Shown here: positions 46,876 to 57,303 of the stretch, one piece after another
Numbering within the stretch: position 1 is the first letter of the stretch
Layout: every line of letters starts with the position of its first letter
Assembly (NCBI GenBank): GCA_029948255.1
Contig: JALIZF010000959.1
Span: 1 to 64,000, forward strand
Reading direction: 5' to 3'
DNA from: Telmatactis stephensoni
Lineage: Eukaryota > Cnidaria > Anthozoa > Actiniaria > Isophelliidae
Length of the DNA: 64,000 bases
Notes under the pieces: model-generated
What the model saw: only the letters and a program-made list of their open reading frames with translations
Database searches by the model: none
What the model was told of the DNA's origin: nothing
Program-made: the position numbers and the translations under genes

Positions 46876-47369
46876 AGACCACTTCACGCTGTCGGCCGCC
46901 ATTTTGAATTGGGACAAACACGCCAGAATTATTAGAAATTCCCATCACTTTGACTTCCAGTAACTCCGCTCTTTTCTGATGGATTTTCGAAATTTAAACT
47001 TTAATAAACAGCAGCTATGGACACTAGTTGTAGGAGTGAAAATAAAAGCAATGCAAGTGTTTTAACTAAGTTTTTTGAGACGCCCTGTTTTTCACGAATG
47101 GTTCTAATAATTTCGAAAATTCGCGCGCCGAAGAGCGCCGAATGTTTTATTTGGAAAACAAAAATTATTTTTTCTCAAAAAATAGCTTTCTAATTTTCAT
47201 TACAGTAAGAGACCTAAAAAAGATCGACGCTACCTTTTCAAAAAGTGCCAAATTTCGAAAATCCATCAAAAAAGAGCGGAGTTACTGGAAGTCAAAGTGA
47301 TGGGAATTTCTAATAATTCTGGCGTGTTTGTCCCAATTCAAAATGGCGGCCGACAGCGTGAAGTGGTCT
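46876..47369. mobile_element. 494-bp MITE with about 115-bp TIRs, empty site in S3
   Basis: The termini AGACCACTTCACGCTGTCGG and their mirror extend about 115 bp, including CCGCCATTTTGAATTGGGAC and CTTCCAGTAACTCCGC. AT flanks both ends (46874-46875 and 47370-47371). The S3 module has the empty site CATGTCATTGTTTAG at 34892-34906, which supports a 2-bp AT duplication. The interior contains a GCGCGCCGAAGAGCGCC hairpin. Confidence 0.85.
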
Positions 47370-49073
47370 ATTGTTTAGCTGCGCCAAAGTGAGGCAAGAG
47401 GTACATCTACATATAATTAGCAGTATTATGCAAAGGGTCAGTGAAGGCAAAGGAAAGCAGTCTGCTGAAATATTTCTTTAAGAGCTCTTTGAGAGCAAAC
47501 AAAAGCAAACAGTATAGTAATATATTGTAAGTCCCTAAATACATCCAATCTCAATAACGTTGTCCAGATCAAAAAGATATTTAGTCTATACCAATTATCA
47601 CGTGCCTCATTAAATATTCGTTTCTAGCTTGAAATATAGTTTGTTTACGGGGAATTCACAGCTTTACAGGGCTAATGAAAACGAAAATCGATGCCGACTC
47701 TTTGTGAATGCACTAGAATGATAAATATTTAATGAGACACGTGTAACTGGAATAGTCTAAATGTCTTATTCTCTGGACAACGTTAATGAGATTACCTGTA
47801 TATACTATTCTACCCATCCGTTGACCGGAATAGTTCAATTAACCCGCTGGGCGAGTGAACGACCATAGGGGTGAGAGAAAGATTAACGGCTGGTACTCGG
47901 GGTATACCGATCGAGGTCGGGTTTTCTTCGAGTACGATTTTCGAGTTACAAAGCTCGAGTTACGCGCTCATACACATCCCATTTTGCTGTGACAACGTCC
48001 ACTTTGACTTTTAGTGTGCGTAACTTGACGAAATCCTTATTACCGTAAGGCGATTTGTGACAAATAAGCTCAGTAAAACTCTAATAAAACAAAAACAAAA
48101 CAAATAATAAAAATGATAAAAATCAAAATCAAATATAACTCGATCATCTCTGAAACATTCTCAAATATGACGTGCTACAGTTTTATTGTGGCGTAACACA
48201 AAACTTAGCAGGTTTTACTAAATGCTGTACTAACGGTCAAATATAATAATTAGACTAATTAGTGTACTTGCCTAGATCAGCGTTTTACAATTACAATCTT
48301 TTTATAATTGTTTCAGTTTCATCTTTACTTCATAACTGCGATACACGCCGCCATTTTTACTGGCCATGCATGTTTTAGAGATTTTGTTACGAGAGAGAAA
48401 TGATCACAATAAAGGCAGCAACCAGGGCAGCAACAACGTCTAGACTGATTGAATACTAAAGTCGCATTCTTCGCTCCTTTGTATCAACTAGAAGTGTGTG
48501 AGCGCTTCTATTACCACAGGAAACCCAAGGAGTGAACAGAGTTCAAATTGTGTAGAGCAAGTATAAGAGTACACTGATTCAATAAGCCGTAGTTTTGGCT
48601 CCTTTGTATCGAATAGTAACACATCTTCACTGCATACTCATTAATTCATCGCATTAGTTGAGTTATGGGAAGAGTCTGCTCCTGCCCTCACCCCTGTGAT
48701 ATGTATGCTAAAACAACGAAACCACCCAGCCGACACCAGGCACGAGAAAAAACCTTGTTAACTGAGAAAATTGATTATTATATTTTCCCTCTTCCATTAC
48801 TCAGATTCCTTGAGGAAGAAGAACAAAAACGTTCCACAAATACCACCTCTATATGAACTAAATAAATATGATAGAAGCTAAAGGGCCGACTACGTATGGC
48901 CGTGCATAAGAAGCAACACCGCGCATAATTATGAAATCATAAATATAATGGAAAGGCTAAAAAGGCCAATTAGGAAGGGGGTACTAAACATGTTTATGCC
49001 GCGGTGCGCCACCTTTCTCGCTCATACGAAATCCGCCCTAACAATTCAAAAGGCAAACATGCAAGAGTACGTA

Positions 49074-50204
49074 TTAGACAATGGCTTCCAAATTATCTGG
49101 GTGAGAGACCGGCATTCGGTCCAAGTTTGCAGCGCCTGGCGAAGAACTGGTCTCGACAATAGACGAACTTGCTATATTGGACATCCTAGTGTAACGATTA
49201 ACCATGCCCTTACTCTTCCAACCTAGGTACTGAGAAATATCCTCCTGTGAACACCCTAACATCTTAAGAGTATTAGAGAGACCCACCCTGAAACTGTGAG
49301 GCGTCTCACCACAATCGATTTTAGCTTCTGACAGGTATTTACGCAAGCGATTGTTGACAGCGGGACCCAAAAAGGGTCTTTCACAAACAGACTTTCCCCT
49401 ATTTGAAGCTCTGAAAAAATACCCCTGCGCTAAATTGACGCCCAACAATGGGCACACCGTCAAATAATATTCAACCCATAAAACAGGGCATGTTTCCCGA
49501 TCACTGAAAGGCTCTAACACAATAGAACGCGGTGTATCTCCACGAGCGTTCTTTGTGAGCGTTAACTTAAGTAAAAAACCTTTACGGTCTTTAAGCCTAA
49601 ACACCTGACTAGACAGAAGTCGACCCAAATCCGACGCGCGATCCCCAGTGAAAAAATCAACAACAAAGAAAACAGCATCCCTCACCAAGATATACTTATC
49701 GCATACCGAAAGGTGAGCGCTGTTCCGGATGGAGCATGATAGAAAATCCACCAACTTGCTAAATTTAGCAAAAAAAAACAGAGGTACCGCCTGCGAAGGT
49801 GTAATCCCCCCACTAGCTTGTTCTTCACGGATAAACTTCAAATTCGCCTTCACCCGGGGATGCGCAACCGGATTTGAGTCGTGCAAACGGCCGATGTTGT
49901 TAAAAATAGCCCGAAGCTTGCCCAACAAAGAGTCGACTGACCCAGCTGCCAAACGGGAAGGACAAGCACAGTTTCCATGAGAACATGACTGGTTATGAAC
50001 TAAAGTCCTGCCTGATTTGTCCTTACTGATCAAAAATTTAATAAGGGCGTCTGAAGTACAAGAGAATAAGTCCCTCGGCGGAGACATGGATGTAAGGAAA
50101 TTGAAAAGCTGCTGTTCCAACGCGGATTTCTGTCGCTCGTAAGGTTTAGCACTCAAAGCAGCTGAAAACTCCTTGAAACGCTCCTCGATTATTACGTGAT
50201 CCAT
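49074..50204 (-). CDS. DIRS-type tyrosine recombinase, 376 aa
   Basis: A complete open frame. Tyrosine-recombinase signatures are visible in order: TGDRASDLGRLLSSQV with the first catalytic Arg (about residue 190), TPHSFRVGLSNTLKMLG with the His-x-x-Arg box (about 305), and QYLGWKSKGMVNRYTR with the nucleophile Tyr (about 335). In DIRS-like retrotransposons this enzyme inserts a circular cDNA without a target duplication. It is the last gene of the element on the minus strand and is intact, unlike the reverse transcriptase. Length is normal for the family. Confidence 0.85.
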   Translation of the reverse strand: MDHVIIEERFKEFSAALSAKPYERQKSALEQQLFNFLTSMSPPRDLFSCTSDALIKFLISKDKSGRTLVHNQSCSHGNCACPSRLAAGSVDSLLGKLRAIFNNIGRLHDSNPVAHPRVKANLKFIREEQASGGITPSQAVPLFFFAKFSKLVDFLSCSIRNSAHLSVCDKYILVRDAVFFVVDFFTGDRASDLGRLLSSQVFRLKDRKGFLLKLTLTKNARGDTPRSIVLEPFSDRETCPVLWVEYYLTVCPLLGVNLAQGYFFRASNRGKSVCERPFLGPAVNNRLRKYLSEAKIDCGETPHSFRVGLSNTLKMLGCSQEDISQYLGWKSKGMVNRYTRMSNIASSSIVETSSSPGAANLDRMPVSHPDNLEAIV

Positions 50205-50333
50205 ATCAACATGACTTGCACGGAGAACACAAAGGCGAAGACGAGAACCGCAAGCCTGGCAAAAGGTGGCGTCAATGTCATTTGGGTATAAGCACGCAGA
50301 ACAACGCCGAGCTGACTTCCAAGGCCTTGCGAT

Positions 50334-51988
50334 CTAAAAGGGAAGAACAGGAACAACACTAGTCTCACTAACAAATACATCTGAGTGCCCAGAGATCCCA
50401 TTGCAAGGGACGTGTGATCCACTGCGAGGAGGAGCGGCGAGGGAAAAGAAGCACTGAAGGAGAACCTTTTTTGCCCAACAGCAAAAACGGTCGACGGTGA
50501 AAGCCTGCAAAGTTGCCCACCAAAACTGTCTTGGCCGGATGTCGGGTACAATTAGCGTGAAAGCTCCATGAAATTCCTGATCAATAAAGTAACGGAGAAG
50601 AGGGCCCAGTAACACGAAAGGAGGGAAGATATAAACATTTCCACCAAGCGGGAGCGGGTTGGAGAACACATTAATCCCGCTGGAGCCCGGAGTTGCCCAC
50701 GGGGTGTAGTGAGGGAGTAGCGCACCGTTTCCATCTTTCTGACAATTGCTGTCCAAGGACATTAGGTCGAAGGAGTGGGGCCCAAAGAAGCGTTCCACGC
50801 ACGACCACGCCTCAGGACTGAGCATGCAATCAACATCCGACAATGCCCGCGAAGGTGCATCCGCTGGGTTGTCAACCGAAGGCACATAATAGGCTTGTAC
50901 ACTAAAATTCCAGTCGCGGCTACAGCGATGAATGTCCTTGATGATGCTATTGACATTGGAGTTTCTGCACCCCTCGCTGTCTAAAGCGGATTTCAAAACC
51001 AAGTTGTCAACATGCACGTCAACCCTCGCGTTACAAACATGTCGTCTGAAAGCGACGAGGGCGTTCAGCAGGGCCCTTGCCTCTAGGACGCTTATGTCTT
51101 CGTTGGATTCGGCGGCCCAATAATCTCTGGAGGAAAATCTCTGACCATCCTTCTCTAAAACGGCACCCTAGGCACGCAAGGAAGCGTCTGTAAAAACTGA
51201 AACAGCTAGGTGGCGCTCCGAAAGCCAAACGAGACACTCCGACCAATCATCTAGGAAACGCCAGTATAGAATTTCCTCGCGAAGATCTCCTTCGATGCAC
51301 AAAGAAGATTTAGAGGAGCGAGAAAGTTGGGAAATGGCTTTGAAGACTTCCCGGATGTATAATTTGCACCCTGGAACGGCTATACTGAAGGAGATTACCT
51401 TGCCTGCAAATCTCTGCAGCGTCTTAATGTCAGTACAACGAGAGGAAAGAATCTCCTCTCTTAACGACGCAAACTTCTGCTTTTTGTCAAGAGGCAACAC
51501 TGAAGGCCTGACGTAAAGAGTCACACACAAAACCCAAAAATCGAACTGATGTGGACGGGACACTATGGGACTTCTCAATGTTAATAAAGTAACCAGCTTC
51601 TATAAGTAGATAGCAAAGGATATAGGCCCCAGCGTTGGCGAGAACAGCATTAGCGGCCAAACCGGACTTCATGACATCAGGGGAAAAGAGTTGACCCACA
51701 TGTCGGTCGTCAATATATTGCGACACAGGAACCCCATAGGAACGCACTGCGCTAGTTACCGCGAGCCCCAAATTGTGGTAAATATACGCACTAGCCTTCC
51801 AGCCGAACGGCAAGGTGCAAAAAACAGACACCCCTAAATTTTAATCCAAAATAAGACCGCGAGGAAGGGTGGAGAAGGACGTGCTGGTACCCGCTCTTGT
51901 CGTCAAAGGTAGTTTGGAGGTAGCCTGGAAGTACATACCGTGGAAGGTCGGAAAGGTGGTCTAATTTGAAAGGGAGATCCCGTATCAC
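50334..51988 (-). pseudogene. DIRS reverse transcriptase (C-terminal part) and RNase H, disrupted
   Basis: On the minus strand from 51985 the RT palm continues with DLPFKLDHLSDL, FDDKSGYQHVLL and the catalytic-site motif QYIDDRHVGQL (about 51700). RNase H residues follow: VFTDASL, then EARALLNAL and HVDN, and a VDNPADAPSR end. A frameshift lies near 51835, another near 51490-51570, and an in-frame TAG at 51170-51172 replaces what is probably a Trp codon just after the first RNase H Asp. The product would not be made as one protein. The N-terminal part of the RT is on the far side of the insertion at 51986-59760. Confidence 0.8.
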
Positions 51989-52189
51989 TGGAAAAGTTTA
52001 CTAAATTCCACAGTATGGAAAAATTAAGGAAATCATAAATTTCCACCATTTGGAAGTTACTTTTTTATATTTCCATGGTATTTCCAGTGTATGGAAATTT
52101 CAAAATCCTGGAAATATTGTGGAAATATAGGTTCTTTCCTATTTCTACTATATCATACTGTGGAAATAAGATGGATATACCGCAGAAAT

Positions 52190-52790
52190 TATACGACAGT
52201 GTTGAAAGGGGAACTGAAGACTATCATGGAAATATACTGGAAATAATGCAGAAATAACCTGGAGATTTTGATGAAATATCATGGAAATACCATGGAAATG
52301 TTAAAAGGGGGCTGAAGATTACTGGAAATAATCATGGAAATATTCTTGAAATAATGTAGAAATAACCTGGAAATTCAGTCGAAAGATCGTGGAAATACTA
52401 TGGAAATGTTAAAAGGGGGGCTGAAGATTACTGGAAATAATCATAGAAATATTCTAGAAATAATGTAGAAATAACCTGGAAATTCAGTCGAAAGATCGTG
52501 GAAATACTATGGAAATGTTAAAAGGGGGGCTGAAGATTACTGGGAATAACAATGGAAATATTCTAGAAATAATGTAGAAATAACCTGGAAATTCAGTCGA
52601 AAGATTGTAGAAATACTATGGAAATGTTAAAAGGAGGGCTGAAGATTACTGGGAATAACAATGGAAATATTCTAGAAATAATGTAGAAATAACCTGGAAT
52701 TTAATCGAAAGATCGTGGAAATACCATGGAAATGTTAAAAGGGAGGCTGCGAGACTACGACTGGGAAAATATTCTATAAATAATGTAGAA
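52190..52790. repeat. 109-bp tandem repeat, left subterminal array
   Basis: Units marked by GGAAATGTTAAAAGGGGGGC start at about 109-bp steps (near 52294, 52403, 52512, 52621 and 52730). Each contains several TGGAAATA words, including ATCGTGGAAATACTATGGAA. Confidence 0.85.
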
Positions 52791-53117
52791 ATAACCCTGA
52801 ACTGTACAGCAAATTTGTGAATAATTAATCTGCTGTATTTGGATACAAGAAATACTTCTTGTTCATGAAATGGTAGCCACAGAGCCGGACCATAATACAA
52901 AGAGAGTGAAACTCATTATTGATGTCTGTGCGATATTCGCGGCGCTATTTTTAGTAATTTCGCCAATTTTGACGTGCGCGTGGACGGTAAATCGCACGAG
53001 CAGAAGATAGCGTTTGAAGATTACAGTATAGTTATTCAGAATTTTTACCATGGTGTGTGCAGCGACCTATAAATGTTGCAAATTCTCTACCCTTTTCTAT
53101 TTCTCTAGTCTCAAAAG

Positions 53118-53166
53118 GTCCCTTTTCCAGTGCAGTGTATACAGTACACTGCACTGGAAAAGGGAC
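53118..53166. repeat. Palindrome with two CACTGGAAAA ends facing outward
   Basis: GTCCCTTTTCCAGTGCAGTG is mirrored by CACTGCACTGGAAAAGGGAC. It contains TTTTCCAGTG (53123-53132) and CACTGGAAAA (53152-53161), identical to the ends of the whole CACTA-like insertion. Confidence 0.85.
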
Positions 53167-53169
53167 GTT

Positions 53170-54828
53170 AACGAAACTGATAAGGGTACAAGAAATGATG
53201 AACCAACAAATCAAGGATATTTAAAAAAAACCTCGAGATTGCAGTTTCTTGTGATCGGTCGCCAAATTTCATACCCGCAACTGAAAAGTTCTCGCGAAAA
53301 TTAAAATTGTAATTATTTTTACGCAGTATATTTTTGAAAAAAAATTCGCGAAATTTATCTCCTTCTGACACGAACTTTCTGTCAAAATACGAATATTTTA
53401 AAAACGAAACATGCTCTTTGAAAAAAAATATATCAATTACAATTATTTAGGGTCCTTTTCAGTCGTTTTGGGCTTTCTTTCCCGACAAAAATCGAAAAAA
53501 CCTGGTCGCTAGTACAATTTGACCAATGAGGGAACAAAACTTTATCACGTGTCATTTGAATAATTGGCGCACATTGGAAGCCATTTTGTCGGTTAGATTG
53601 CTATAATTTCAGTTTGTTTGCCATATAAAACGTGTTCTTTTGTGCTAAAAAAGGACCGAAATGGCCGTTCAATGCCTCAAACACAATCAAGAACACCTTT
53701 CACCTTAAAAAGATGTTATTTTGGAAGAATAACAGGTTTCGAGTGCCGTAGAAGTCCTGATTTCGAATCCAGGTTGTGATCGACTGAACTCGTTGCGTTC
53801 AAGGAACAATACGGTAAGTTATGTTCGCTCTTAATATTGCAGCCATGGAAGAGACTGTACTTTCTATGTGTTATTGTCAATTCAGTCTTTAGTTTATTTA
53901 GGCACATTACTTGCCTGACTTACATGTAAATTGTTGTAATTGCTCTGGCAATCGAATCAGTAGGTTATACACCGAATATCGATTTGACAATTTGGTACGT
54001 CGTTTGAACTAAGATTCTACTCACATAAAGGACTTTGATGAAACTAAAAACACTGTAAAATTCACTTCAGATACAGATAATGTAGTAAGCTTTTTACTTA
54101 TGTAATGTTGAAATCAACAAATATTATACTGACAAATCATTTCATTTGTAGATGTCTTTACTGAAGTGAGGGATTCGAATTATGGGACCGTTCTGTGTAT
54201 TATGCTCAACGATTGCGAGCTATAACGATTGCTCTTGAGCTTATGGTAAATACCCATTTAAAAACATAGAATTGTAGTGCTTTAATTGTGACTTCATATT
54301 ACTATGAGCTCACTAGAGTGGTTTTCGTAAACCCGTGAAATAGATACTAAACTAATACACAATTAGTAAACCTTAATTCAATTGTTTTCTTTTCTTCTTA
54401 TTTGACTATTACACATTAACTGCTAGTATTTATTTCACGGGTTTATGAAAATCACTCTAACCTGATTTGTAGAATGATTTTGCCCATGTCCTTTCATAGT
54501 TAGTTAGTAGTAGACTGTAAACCTATTGTTTTCTTTTGTTATTATCAATCACTACAAACTAGATAGTCGAGTTTCTTTGAAAGATGAAAGAAAATTGCCC
54601 TAGTCTTACAATCACAGAGTCATTTAGATAAACCTAGCTATAGAGTGACTTTATTTCACCAGCTAATGAAAAATCAGCGTTTAGTTTAAGTACTAATAAT
54701 CTGATAAAGGAGAGGGCTGTAAAGCAAAACTGGTGATTGCACTGAACTCATGATACAAAATATAATAATCAAAGTGTAGTCATCAAATTGATACAAAAAG
54801 AAAACAATGGAATTGGGGTCTGCTATTA
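53170..54828. other. Interior of the CACTA-like element, no gene recognised
   Basis: AT-rich sequence. A short inverted pair, TTTCGTAAACCCGTGAAATA (54325-54344) against TATTTCACGGGTTTATGAAA (54429-54448), is present near 54320-54460. A similar CGTGAAACA...TTTCACGG pair occurs in 42862-42975. Confidence 0.45.
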
Positions 54829-55940
54829 ACAATTAGACTACGAGTTCGAGTTTTCTATCGGCTGATAGTTGACGAGGGCGAAGCCCGAGTCAACTATCAA
54901 AGCCGATAGAAAACGAGAACGAGTAGTCTAATTGTTTTAGTAAAAATCTACTAGTATTCTAATCCAAAATTTACAAAACGAAATTTGGTGATAATTTTTA
55001 ACCTAAAAAACTGGGAAATTTCGGAAAGCTACGCATAAAAAATTATAGTTCCCATGGCAACTGTTTTTCTTTTGGGAGCCGAGGAAAATCGGCAGCTAGT
55101 CCAGCTGTGAAGCTTTCTTCCGCTAAAAAGAAGTGATTTTGATCATAGAAGAAAGTCGAAAGCTCAAAAAACAAAAGCAGTACGGATTATCTGATGCTTG
55201 TGGAGATTTCTTTGTATTATTCGGGGCGAAAAGACGAAAAAAGATCGAGCTGACCGGTACGCGCGGTACCGACCGGCTCGCCGTGAACTGATTCGGTGAA
55301 AGTGAAGCTTTTCAAATTACTAGCTTCAACACGAAGGAATCCTGCAGAAAAGTTATTGCAAAGCTAATAAAAAGTTATTCTACACTTATGTATTCCATGT
55401 TTATCTAATTTAGAAAGTTTTTTGTCTCATCGTTTTTTCAAACAATACCGTTTTTGTCCTTTATTACAAGTGACTACTTGCTCGCTTCCTGAGTTTGTTT
55501 TTCTGTGACTTTGAAGTCGATCATTCACGCCGAAAATCGACCAAAAAAGAAAACAAAGTAATTTTTCACTAAATTTTGCTATTGTACTTGAATACTGTTG
55601 AGTTATCTTAGACAGTTTAGACTTGAAAGCCACTTTTTTCACTTTTGGACGGTACGGTCCGTAGAGATCGGTGATTGAACTCTCTCAGTTTTTTTATCAA
55701 AATCGCAAAAAATTTATCTTCTTATATATCAACATTTGTACGTGTTGTTTTGTAGAAATATCACCCGTGGTAATTTTGGCAAATATAATTAAAAATCATG
55801 TTTTATCTATAGAAATTTGCTGATAATTTTCAAATCACGAATCCCTATTTTCTCTACTCACCTTCTATCACTATTAGAAGGTGAGTAGAGTAGCCAATCA
55901 GAATGCGAGATTTGCATTAGAATACTAGTAGATTTTTACT
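54829..55940. mobile_element. Second copy of the 31638-33240 repeat family, with a leading hairpin
   Basis: A hairpin at 54829-54935 (CAATTAGACTACGAG…, loop GAGGGCGAAGCCCGA) precedes TAAAAATCTACTAGTATTCT, which is mirrored at 55917-55939. The interior matches 31700-32130. A smaller hairpin, CTACTCACCTTCTA / TAGAAGGTGAGTAG, lies at 55855-55888. Confidence 0.65.
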
Positions 55941-56159
55941 AATTTGTATTAGTATGTGTCACATGTGCCTTGAAGTCACTACTTTAGTTTTTTTATGTCC
56001 TTCAGCATTGATACCCTAGCTCTTTCCAATTCACTAATTGTCCCCCAACTTCCAATACTATACAGATATATATTGAAATTTCCCACTGTCTTTTGTTTTT
56101 AGGAACTTTTGGAGCTAGAAAAACTTCAATTAATAAATAAACAAAGTGAGAAAAACAAG

Positions 56160-56455
56160 CTATGCTAAAAAGTAAGTTGGAGTTATTGATTGAGTTGAAG
56201 GGATGTATGGGTAGCAACCATGTAAAGAATAGCACATCAATCAAACTCAATTCACATGTGACCTGAGTGCTCAAACTGGGACTCAAACCTGGACCACGAT
56301 GGTGAATGTACTGGGCTTGGTTGTTCGCAAGCCAATTAGTGCTAATCTGTGGTTAACTCTTAAGAGAACGTTTGGAGTTTAAACCCTGGATTAGTGCTAA
56401 TCAGCTTTTGAACGACTGGGCCCTGGTGCTCTCACAACTTGGCCAACCATGCCAT
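56160..56455 (-). mobile_element. tRNA-derived SINE interrupted by a MITE
   Basis: With the 108-bp insertion at 56314-56421 removed, the minus strand reads an A-box-like TGGCCAAGTTGTGAGAGCAC and a B-box-like CCAGGTTTGAGTCCC at about tRNA spacing. A non-tRNA body follows. The 3' end is not sharply defined. It differs in sequence from the SINE at 3203-3476. Confidence 0.5.
56314..56421. mobile_element. 108-bp MITE within the SINE, CTG TSD
   Basis: The ends GGCTTGGTTGTTCGCAAGCC and GGCCCAGTCGTTCAAAAGCT are inverted versions of each other with a few changes. ATTAGTGCTAAT occurs near each end. CTG flanks both sides (56311-56313 and 56422-56424). Confidence 0.7.
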
Positions 56456-57303
56456 TTTGTTGATTGAATATTCCTATTGTTGCAGGTTGAAAAAAGATTT
56501 CTACCTTGTATAAAGATTGTAGATGTAAGCAGCAGCAAATAACATTTCTTAAATTGTAGTAAATAATTCAATAATTCATTATTATTATTAAAGTCTATTA
56601 AAATAATTATTGTTTCCACCATAAGGTCACAGTTATATTGATTATTTAAAACATGACATAATTTAACTTATATAGGGATTTATTTAATGCTATTAAGATT
56701 TGTTTGCCACACTTGCTATAGCCCTTTCCTGTCAATTTGTCTTTTGTATCCTTAAGGATAGCATTCACATCTCCAGAGTGTTGTAATTTTTATCAATTTT
56801 TCTTATATCATATTTTTTTTACTTTTATACACCTATTTAAAAAAGGTTGTCAGAGCTATAGGCAATAGGTCATTCTGCCATTCACGGTTGGGTTTTCTAT
56901 TTGTTTTTATTAAGACAGTCAACAATCTGACATTTATATATATGTGATGTTCAAAACAAAACGATTTATGAGTTTGCATGACCTGTTGCCTTTAGCTCTG
57001 ACAACGGTTTTTAAAAATAGGCGTAACAAGGTGTATGCACTCCATTGAAGAAAGGGTGTAGTTCACATTTATCCAAATATCAATTTATTAAGTATATCTA
57101 ATGAAATGCAATTTGTAAGTAAGTGCTTACAACACACGAAATGTAGTTTCTTGATTCCTGTGAGAGTTTAGAAGGACTAAAAATGTTTTGTATCCATTGA
57201 TATTATAATTATGTAGTATTTTCAGCTGAAATAAAGACATTGTTACTTTCTCATATTTTTATTAGTTTACTAATATCATTATTCTCATTATTCCAGATTA
57301 CTT

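Larger units (their letters stand above)
45437..48784. repeat. Module pair S4-S5 (segmental duplicate of 33405-36309)
   Basis: S4 corresponds to S2 and S5 to S3. No large exon lies to the left, so the first exons here are orphans within this window. Confidence 0.85.
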
